A stretch of 64,000 nt of DNA, taken from the NCBI RefSeq assembly GCF_000146165.2, contig NC_004347.2, forward strand, positions 3,891,029 to 3,955,028, in the 5' to 3' direction. Positions 54,167-61,292 of the stretch are shown here, in pieces. Origin of the DNA: Shewanella oneidensis MR-1 (lineage in GTDB: Bacteria; Pseudomonadota; Gammaproteobacteria; Enterobacterales; Shewanellaceae). Within the stretch, counting starts at the first letter, position 1. The number at the start of each line of letters is the position of its first letter. The translations under genes and the position numbers were made by a program. A model generated the notes under the pieces. That model ran no database searches, was not told the DNA's origin, and worked only from the letters and a program-made list of their open reading frames with translations.

Positions 54167-56446
54167 ATGTCGTTGTTGAACGTATTTAAAGCGAAGTTGT
54201 TTAATGCCAAAGAAAATCGCGGCGTCCAGCAAGACATTCCACCCCAAACACCTCGGCCGCAAGCTTCTCTCGCCGCCTCTCCGTTCAAACCTTATTTTAG
54301 CCTTGGCATCCAAGCGACTCCGGCGCAAGCCAATCGAGTGGATAATCAGGGAGCGATAAATCGATATTATTTTGATAACCCGCAAACCATTGAACTCCTT
54401 GGCTGGGAACTTAAGCATGAGTCCTGCATTTTTCACGAGACTCTATTTGACAGCATTGAGGTCAATGGCCCTGAGCAATATTTTTATCTAGGCAAAGATA
54501 AAACCTGTAGCCTACTCCGCCAGCACGATGCTGCAGAGCAACCACGCTGGCAAGTGGAACTTCATAATCTGCAAGATTTAGTGATTTGCAATTTTAGTAT
54601 CGACGCTGCCCATACCGTTCAAGGCGATATGCAAGATTTCTCCAGCCTCACGGGCAAGCTACAGCGTACTTTACATCAAATTCATACCGAGCAAGGGCGC
54701 TCGCTGCTGAGGATAATTACCCTATCCCCTAACATCACTCAGGCGGTAGATTGCAATTACTTTGGTGAGCGCAATGGGATCACACGCCAGCTCAATGCCT
54801 TAGGTGTACTGCAGTTTGAGGGTAATTTTATTAATGATCAACAACTTGGCCATCAAACTTGGTATGACCATGAAGGAAAAATCAATCAAGTCGAAGAACG
54901 TCAGCTCGATGGTATGTTACTCACCTACTACCATAGTAATGGTCAGATAAGGGAAACCGCGGAAAAGGATATCGAAGGCAATTATATCAATCAGTTAAAA
55001 CGCTATTATGAATCTGGAAATCTGTGGCTGACGCGCCCAATGGTGGCGAATCACATCCACGGAATTGAGTATATGTACTATGAGGATGGCAAGCTGCAAG
55101 CCGAATTAACCCATGATACGGGTAAGCCTGTTAACGAACTTTGGTATCATCCCAATGGCAATCTGAAGCAAGAAGTCCACTTCAATCAGGTGGGCAAACG
55201 CATTGAAACTTACTATGAAGATGGCCAACTCGCGTGGCGAGTACAACTCAATTCACAAGGGGTAAATGAAGGCCTACGCCAAGAATGGCACCCCAATGGC
55301 GTGCTCGCCAAGCAGCTCAATTTTAGTAACGGCATAGCCCATGGTAACAGTGAACAATGGTATCCCAATGGGCAGTTAGAACAGTGCATTCCCTTTGAAA
55401 ATGGCCATGAGCAGGGCCTTGCCACTTGGTACCATGAAAATGGCCAACTCGCCCTTGAAATCTACCTTGAAAAGGGCTTAAGAGAAGGATTATTTCGCCG
55501 TTATTATGAAAGCGGTGTCCTATCTGCCGAAGGCCAATATCAACATAATCTCTCGATCGCGCCCTTTATTGAATACTATGAAAACCAACAAGTTCAAATG
55601 TATTTGCCCCACACCCAAGGCAACCGTGATGGCACTGCGCGCTGGTTTTATGAAGACGGCACTATCCGCACTATTACAGAATATGTCGTTCGAGAGGGAC
55701 TGGGTTATCTCAAACAAAGCAGCACCTACAATAAGCAAGGTATCCTCGAATCCTTTGAGAGCCATTCAAATACCCGCTGCGGCTATAATCTTGAAAATAA
55801 TCAAAGACAATACTATCAGGAGGGCACTCCAGATACGCGGATAGAATACTATCAAGATGGAACAATTCGTTGGTTGCTGACTCGCCTGGAAGGGGAACGA
55901 TACAGCTCAAAATCCTTCTCTGAACAAGGCAAACTCATCGAAACGGGTTTTATCATCTATCTCGATGGTAATTACCTTGATGTCGGCCATTGGCAACGCT
56001 TTACGCCTCAAGGCAAACTGTATCGCGAAGCGTGGCTCAGCGACGATGGCAAACTCAATGAAAGCCGTCACTATTTTGATGGCGCAGAGGATACACAGGA
56101 ACAAACTGCGACAGTTCAAGCTGGTGCTGATGAAACTCACTTGAATCTTACAGAGGTGACTTCAACTGGAGCAAGCACCGCAAGCGTGCAGCAAACAGAG
56201 CAACCCATCCTCTCCTATCATTTAAAATTTGACCCAGATAGCCAACTTTACGCCATGAAGCGCTATCACCCCAACCGCCAAATCGCCGAGGAGGGCAACT
56301 TACACTTCAAAGGAGAAGATCAATTTTGGGTAGGCATTCATAACCAATATGATGAGCAAGGCCGAATCACACTATCAGAAACTTACACTATGAGTGGAGA
56401 GGCGATAGAGCACAATACCGAGTCGAGTGCGATTAGATTGAATTAA
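54167..56446 (+). CDS. Long YwqK/MORN-2 repeat protein
   Basis: A 759-residue protein. From residue about 240 to 640 it carries many repeats of about 22-24 residues with a YYxxGxL core (for example WYDHEGKINQVEERQLDGML, YYEDGKLQAELTH, WHPNGVLAKQLNF, WYPNGQLEQCIPF, YYESGVLSAEGQY). This is the MORN-2 or YwqK pattern of beta-hairpin repeats. No signal peptide is present. Short family members are sometimes annotated as antitoxins, a label I would not apply. Residues 1-230 are non-repetitive and not recognised. The function is unknown. Confidence 0.8.
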   Translation: MSLLNVFKAKLFNAKENRGVQQDIPPQTPRPQASLAASPFKPYFSLGIQATPAQANRVDNQGAINRYYFDNPQTIELLGWELKHESCIFHETLFDSIEVNGPEQYFYLGKDKTCSLLRQHDAAEQPRWQVELHNLQDLVICNFSIDAAHTVQGDMQDFSSLTGKLQRTLHQIHTEQGRSLLRIITLSPNITQAVDCNYFGERNGITRQLNALGVLQFEGNFINDQQLGHQTWYDHEGKINQVEERQLDGMLLTYYHSNGQIRETAEKDIEGNYINQLKRYYESGNLWLTRPMVANHIHGIEYMYYEDGKLQAELTHDTGKPVNELWYHPNGNLKQEVHFNQVGKRIETYYEDGQLAWRVQLNSQGVNEGLRQEWHPNGVLAKQLNFSNGIAHGNSEQWYPNGQLEQCIPFENGHEQGLATWYHENGQLALEIYLEKGLREGLFRRYYESGVLSAEGQYQHNLSIAPFIEYYENQQVQMYLPHTQGNRDGTARWFYEDGTIRTITEYVVREGLGYLKQSSTYNKQGILESFESHSNTRCGYNLENNQRQYYQEGTPDTRIEYYQDGTIRWLLTRLEGERYSSKSFSEQGKLIETGFIIYLDGNYLDVGHWQRFTPQGKLYREAWLSDDGKLNESRHYFDGAEDTQEQTATVQAGADETHLNLTEVTSTGASTASVQQTEQPILSYHLKFDPDSQLYAMKRYHPNRQIAEEGNLHFKGEDQFWVGIHNQYDEQGRITLSETYTMSGEAIEHNTESSAIRLN

Positions 56447-56452
56447 TTTGTT

Positions 56453-57205
56453 TTATAGAAAACTGGTAATAATTAAATGTGCGATAATATGAGCCAACAT
56501 CGCACACTCTAAACCTCGCTTCCAGTACAAATAGCCTGCGACAAATCCAAATCCTGCATTGCCGAAAATAATATAAAAAATTAAGGCAGAATTCACCTCT
56601 GAAGTAAGCGCAAAAGCAACCGGAAGGTGCCCAATACCAAAGAGAAAAGCAGATATCACAATGGCGAATATATAATTATATGGTTGAATTACAGTCTCTT
56701 TGGCTTGTGTTAATCGATAGCAACACCAAGTAATAAAAGACATTAATCCCCATCGGATCAGAATTTCTTCAGTAATGCCGCCATAAACAACCTTCGCATA
56801 CCACGGCGGGGTTAACTTCTCCCCCGCTTGAATAAAATCTTGAGGCAGGTTGCCAACCACAATCTCCATAAAGCATAAAAGAAATAATCCCCCTAAAACA
56901 CCACCAATTAAAGCTGGAATAAATTGAGGTTTCAACGCATGGTAAATATTTCCGCCCTCAGCATAAGCCGCAAAGACAGGCGCAAATAAACCCACTTTCC
57001 GAGAGAATATAACCCCAATAAATACCATCAATACCAGCATAAATGATGACTGTATTACCATTAGCAAAGTCAACAGATATATCGGAATATCTAGCTGAAC
57101 AGAATGAGGGCCTAGTAATGTCGAAACAAAAGGAATAATAGAAATAACACCTAAGAAACCGGTGCAAAATAATATTTTACCCAACTGAAATGCTTTTACG
57201 TCCAT
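56453..57205 (-). CDS. CPBP-family intramembrane metalloprotease (CAAX-protease-like)
   Basis: A 250-residue membrane protein with about seven hydrophobic segments. The CPBP motifs are EEILIRWG (Glu146, Glu147, Arg151) and GIGHLPVAF, where the second-motif His lies, followed by a last HIIAHLIITS. Members cleave or hold membrane peptides; the substrate is unknown. I start at the ATG at 57203-57205 with AGGAA before it; a TTG eight codons earlier is an alternative. It converges with the repeat-protein gene. Confidence 0.82.
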   Translation of the reverse strand: MDVKAFQLGKILFCTGFLGVISIIPFVSTLLGPHSVQLDIPIYLLTLLMVIQSSFMLVLMVFIGVIFSRKVGLFAPVFAAYAEGGNIYHALKPQFIPALIGGVLGGLFLLCFMEIVVGNLPQDFIQAGEKLTPPWYAKVVYGGITEEILIRWGLMSFITWCCYRLTQAKETVIQPYNYIFAIVISAFLFGIGHLPVAFALTSEVNSALIFYIIFGNAGFGFVAGYLYWKRGLECAMLAHIIAHLIITSFL

Positions 57206-57230
57206 GTGTTTATTTCCTATATTTTTCAAG

Positions 57231-57605
57231 CTACAGAGCGAAAGTGGCGATAGTCTTTTGGATCCCTACCACATCGGTGCCGCGCTTGAGTTCTTTTACC
57301 AGCGGTTCGCTTTGGCCTGAAATCCAAATTTTAAGTTCGGCATCCATATCGAAATGACCTGTGGTTTCCACGGCAAAATGGGTAATGGATTTATAGGGTA
57401 CAGAGTGATAGGTGGTTTTCTTGCCAGTCAGCCCTTGCTTATCAATTAAGATCAATCGCTTATTGGTAAATACAAACAGATCACGGATCACTTTATAGGC
57501 CAGTTTTAATTCTTCCTGAATGCCCATTATTGGGCGTAACTCTTCTGCCAGCTCCTGTAAATTCACCTCAGAAGCATTCCCGAGCAGCCCATCTAATAGT
57601 CCCAT
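57231..57605 (-). CDS. Bacterial PH-domain protein
   Basis: A 124-residue single-domain protein of the bacterial pleckstrin-like type (DUF1696/bPH_1): MGLLDGLLGNASEV start, then FVFTNKRLILIDKQGLTGKK, TTYHSVPYKSITHFAVETTG and a final helix. Its partner or ligand is unknown. It is a few bases upstream of the CPBP protease gene and co-directed, so the two may be co-transcribed. Confidence 0.85.
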   Translation of the reverse strand: MGLLDGLLGNASEVNLQELAEELRPIMGIQEELKLAYKVIRDLFVFTNKRLILIDKQGLTGKKTTYHSVPYKSITHFAVETTGHFDMDAELKIWISGQSEPLVKELKRGTDVVGIQKTIATFAL

Positions 57606-57693
57606 GTTGATATCCTTTATTATTGAAGTTTTTCAATAAAATATCCTTTCGGTAACCCATAGGCAATAATGAGAAAGCAAAACAGCTAAACAA

Positions 57694-57731
57694 TAAAAAA
57701 AAGGGAGCATTGAATACTCAATGATCCCTTT
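57694..57731 (-). terminator. Terminator of rlhA
   Basis: On the reverse strand AAAGGGATCATTGAG / CTCAATG-type pairing (AAAGGGA ... TCCCTTT) is followed by a run of eight T. Confidence 0.85.
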
Positions 57732-57746
57732 ATATCAAGGCCTTAA

Positions 57747-59663
57747 TTAAAGTGCTTTTTGGCCGCGAACCTGGCGGTTTTCACCGACAACAAGCATTTC
57801 GCACTTAGGACAATCAAATACTAACTTAAGTACATCGTTACCAATTTCGAGCACCATAGGGTCAGCCTTGATACCTGGTACTTCCTTAGGGCAAAGATTA
57901 AAGTTAAATCTCAGACAGTGCTTAGTCACCATCAAAGGCACGTCTTCAGTGACGCCGTTTTTCTCATAGGTATCTTGAATTTCAATCACGCCATGGCGTT
58001 GATAAAAATCTTTGGCCTTTTCGTTTGCCACGTTACCTAAGTAACTTAAGTGTTTGAATGGATAGACGGCATCTTGGTTATATTTCCAAGGTTTTGGCCG
58101 TTGGTAGCCTTCTATGCGGGCAAGTTCAAGTGCAGCAACCGCATCACGGCGAAGACCATTGAGCGTTGATGCAGGCAGGAACCAAGGCTCGGCAGTTTCA
58201 ATGCTGATTTGACGAGCAACAAAGTCGGTGCTACCCAATTTTGACAGTTGTGTACGAATAGTCTGTAAGGTTTTTTCAGCATCGGTTGCCGGCGTTTTTT
58301 CTACCGCTAACTCAACCGAGGCGCTCAAGCCATACATATCCGTTAAGGTCAGTGCCACACCCGCCGTCGTATCGATTAAGCGCATGTCCACAGCAATAAT
58401 ACGCTTGGCCGACTCTTTAGCTAACAAGGCTTCGAATGCCTGATTATGGTTACGGTATAAGGTCATACCAACACGTAAATCCCGCGGGACTTGTAACACA
58501 TGCAGCTTATGGCCTTCAGCGCGGTTTACCCGTAAACCTTGCAACTTATCGTCGGACTGCTTTGCCATCGCATAATTGGGTGGAAAATAAGCTAAACCAT
58601 CACCGTTATTAAATTCGTGGGTTGAACTGACTTGAATAAAGTCCTTACCAATAGCGACCACTTTACCGACATCTTGGCCAATATATTTAGGCGAGCGGAA
58701 ATCTTTAATCCCTTGGCTACGCTCATGGACAAAGTAGTCGGTACTGCCACGGTTAAAGGTTTTTTCTGGATCTGGGGTAAAAGTATGCTCAGTACGGCCA
58801 TGGGATGAAGCCACAAACTCTGGGCGACGCGCCATAATAGCATCGAGTTTTTGGCGATAATGAGCAGTCACGTTCTTCACGTAACTTAAATCTTTTAAAC
58901 GGCCTTCGATTTTGAACGAACGTACGCCAGCATCGATCAGGGCTTCAAGGTTATCGGTTTGATTATTGTCTTTTAATGAAAGTAAGTGCTCATTTTTCGC
59001 TAACACATCCCCTTGACGAGTCTTAAGATTACCCGGTAAGCGGCACATTTGCGAACATTCACCGCGGTTAGCACTGCGATTACTAAAGGCATGACTTAAG
59101 TTACATAGGCCACTATAAGCAACGCAAAGCGCGCCATGGATAAAGAACTCAATCTGCATATTGGTGTGAGCCGCAACCTCACGAATTTGGCTTAAACCAA
59201 GCTCGCGAGCTAACACCACTTGGGAGAATCCCACTTGCTCCAAAAAGGCGACTTTCTCGGGATTACGGTTATCCATTTGGGTACTGGCGTGCAGTGCAAT
59301 CGGCGGCAGGTTGAGCTGTAAAACCCCCATATCCTGCACAATCAGCGCATCGGCGCCAGCGTTATACACGTCCCAAATCAGTTTTTCAGCCACTGCCAGT
59401 TCATCGTCCATCAAAATGGTATTAAGGGCGACAAACACCTGAGCATGGTACTTATGCGCAAAAGTACACAGGCGCGCGATATCCTCCACACTGTTACCCG
59501 CCGTCGCACGCGCCCCAAATGCAGGACCACCGATATAAACCGCATCGGCACCATGGCGAATGGCTTCAATACCATAATCGGCATTTTTAGCGGGCGCCAA
59601 TAACTCTAAACGGTTATTAACGTGAGAAAGTTTCTCAGGTGTGTAAATCTCTGGCTGGCTCAT
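57747..59663 (-). CDS. rlhA: 23S rRNA 5-hydroxycytidine synthase (peptidase U32 family, YdcP type)
   Basis: A 638-residue U32-family enzyme. The N-terminal barrel begins ELLAPAKNADYGIEAIRHGA and has the cysteine cluster ALCVAYSGLCNLSH ... GECSQMCRLP that binds an iron-sulfur cluster; a long C-terminal DUF3656-type part follows, ending with further cysteines (DCPKCEM). That length fits E. coli RlhA (YdcP), which hydroxylates C2501 of 23S rRNA, and not the shorter TrhP/YegQ. The substrate is inferred from family. It is divergent from rluA. Confidence 0.85.
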   Translation of the reverse strand: MSQPEIYTPEKLSHVNNRLELLAPAKNADYGIEAIRHGADAVYIGGPAFGARATAGNSVEDIARLCTFAHKYHAQVFVALNTILMDDELAVAEKLIWDVYNAGADALIVQDMGVLQLNLPPIALHASTQMDNRNPEKVAFLEQVGFSQVVLARELGLSQIREVAAHTNMQIEFFIHGALCVAYSGLCNLSHAFSNRSANRGECSQMCRLPGNLKTRQGDVLAKNEHLLSLKDNNQTDNLEALIDAGVRSFKIEGRLKDLSYVKNVTAHYRQKLDAIMARRPEFVASSHGRTEHTFTPDPEKTFNRGSTDYFVHERSQGIKDFRSPKYIGQDVGKVVAIGKDFIQVSSTHEFNNGDGLAYFPPNYAMAKQSDDKLQGLRVNRAEGHKLHVLQVPRDLRVGMTLYRNHNQAFEALLAKESAKRIIAVDMRLIDTTAGVALTLTDMYGLSASVELAVEKTPATDAEKTLQTIRTQLSKLGSTDFVARQISIETAEPWFLPASTLNGLRRDAVAALELARIEGYQRPKPWKYNQDAVYPFKHLSYLGNVANEKAKDFYQRHGVIEIQDTYEKNGVTEDVPLMVTKHCLRFNFNLCPKEVPGIKADPMVLEIGNDVLKLVFDCPKCEMLVVGENRQVRGQKAL

Positions 59664-59850
59664 ACTTCACTGGCTCAAAATGAACAATAACGAAAAAGGT
59701 GACGAGTATAACAAAAACTCAAATCTAGCTCTATCTGCAAATCACTCATCAACCGATTAACCCGTGCTGCTACAGGAAGAAGAGACAACAAACTTGCACC
59801 CCAGAGCCGAGCGGAGTATCTTTGCCGCGCATTATTGAATAGGCACGATT

Positions 59851-60528
59851 ATGACTGATTTTATTTACCAACCACCGACAACTCCCTGGCTCGATGTGCT
59901 TTACCAAGATAAAGACATTATCGTCGTCAACAAGCCTTCAGGATTATTGTCCGTGCCAGGTCGCGATCCCGCCCATTTCGACAGTGTTTATGCCCGCGTA
60001 AAAGCTGAACATCCCCATTGTCAAATCGTGCATCGCCTCGATATGGCAACCTCTGGCGTAATGGTAGTTGCGCTAATCCGCAGCGCCGAGCGTGAATTAA
60101 AACGCCAATTTCACGATAGAGAAACCAGTAAAACCTATCTTGCCAGAGTTGCTGGCCACATCAAAAACGATACAGGTAGCGTAGATTATCCGCTGATTTG
60201 TGACTGGCCCAATCGCCCAAAACAGAAGGTTGACCACGACATTGGTAAACCATCTTTAACTCACTATGAAGTGTTAAGTCGCGCCAAACGCTCGACTCTG
60301 GTTAAGCTAAAGCCGATTACTGGACGCTCACACCAACTCAGAGTACATATGATGGCACTCGGCCATCCTATCCTAGGCGATGGCTTTTACGCCGATCCAC
60401 TGGCAAAATCCTTAGCGCCACGATTATTACTGCACGCCGCCGAGCTTACCATTAAGCACCCTTATACAGGAGAGCCTATGACATTCAGCGCTGACGCCCC
60501 TTTTTGCGAACCAGAAGGTGAGCAATGA
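59851..60528 (+). CDS. rluA: Pseudouridine synthase for 23S rRNA U746 and tRNA U32
   Basis: A 225-residue RluA-type synthase with the catalytic motif HRLDMATSG, Asp64, the same number as in E. coli RluA. INKPSG-type entry (VVNKPSGLLSVPGR), RSHQLRVHM and LLHAAELT are all present. The absence of an S4 domain separates it from RluB, C, D, E and F. It lies about 190 bp from rlhA, another 23S rRNA modification gene, in divergent orientation. Confidence 0.93.
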   Translation: MTDFIYQPPTTPWLDVLYQDKDIIVVNKPSGLLSVPGRDPAHFDSVYARVKAEHPHCQIVHRLDMATSGVMVVALIRSAERELKRQFHDRETSKTYLARVAGHIKNDTGSVDYPLICDWPNRPKQKVDHDIGKPSLTHYEVLSRAKRSTLVKLKPITGRSHQLRVHMMALGHPILGDGFYADPLAKSLAPRLLLHAAELTIKHPYTGEPMTFSADAPFCEPEGEQ

Positions 60529-60623
60529 TCACTAACAATAATTAAAAAGCGCGAAAGCAGTAGCCATTCTCCATAAAAAAACGTAACTTTATGACAATTC
60601 ATTATGTTATAGAGAGTTTATTT

Positions 60624-61085
60624 ATGGAAACCGCATTTCAGCGTGATCAGCTAGATAACCATATCCTCGAAGCTTTAATGCAAGATGCGCGCACACCCTT
60701 TGCCGAACTTGCCAAACGTTTCGGCGTGAGTGCGGGTACCATTCATGTGCGTGTCGAAAAAATGAAGCAGGCAGGGATTATCACCGGTGCCCAAATCACC
60801 ATCAACCCCAAGGCGCTGGGTTACGATGTGTGCTGCTTTATCGGTATCAACTTAAAAAGTGCCGGCGACTACCCCGCGGCCATCGCCAAACTTAACGCCC
60901 TCGAAGAAGTGGTTGAAGCCTACTACACCACTGGCAACTACAGCATTTTTGTCAAAGTCATGTGCCAATCCATTGATGGCCTGCAACATGTCCTCATTAA
61001 CCGCATTCAATCTATTGATGAAATTCAATCGACTGAAACCCTAATCAGCTTACAAAACCCAATAACAAGGGCGGTAAAGCCTTAA
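60624..61085 (+). CDS. asnC: AsnC-type Lrp/AsnC family regulator
   Basis: A 153-residue feast/famine regulator: N-terminal helix-turn-helix (DNHILEALMQDARTPFAELA, KRFGVSAGTIHVRVEKMKQ) and C-terminal RAM ligand domain (CCFIGINLKSAGDYP, YYTTGNYSIFVKV). I use the ATG at 60624; the longer frame from 60591 has no family support. E. coli AsnC, of the same length, activates asparagine synthetase asnA, but asnA is not in this window. Identity as AsnC rather than another paralogue is likely but not certain. Confidence 0.85.
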   Translation: METAFQRDQLDNHILEALMQDARTPFAELAKRFGVSAGTIHVRVEKMKQAGIITGAQITINPKALGYDVCCFIGINLKSAGDYPAAIAKLNALEEVVEAYYTTGNYSIFVKVMCQSIDGLQHVLINRIQSIDEIQSTETLISLQNPITRAVKP

Positions 61086-61198
61086 GTCATCAACTGACTA
61101 AAAACCAAACAAACAGAACGTTATATTGCAAAAGTATGACTTAAGTCTTTTTTCCATCAAAAGTGTTACCAGCTCGATACTTTTGTGTTACAACTCCA

Positions 61199-61221
61199 TT
61201 GCTAGCAGTAAATTGCTAGCA
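61199..61221. promoter_or_regulatory. Paired TTGCTAGCA sites ahead of the secreted protease
   Basis: TTGCTAGCA occurs at 61199-61207 and again at 61213-61221, 14 bp apart; TGCTAGCA is itself a palindrome. GTGTTAC also repeats at 61163 and 61185, 22 bp apart. They lie 70-130 bp before the protease start and may be regulator sites. Confidence 0.35.
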
Positions 61222-61292
61222 TAAAAATAACAATTCAGCTGCAAGTGCAATTGATTTTGTACTACAAGCATTAATTGACAAGGAATGAAGTT

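Noticed and set aside
54167..56446. Antitoxin label for the YwqK-type protein
   Set aside because: No toxin gene is adjacent and the protein is far longer than the family members for which the label is used.
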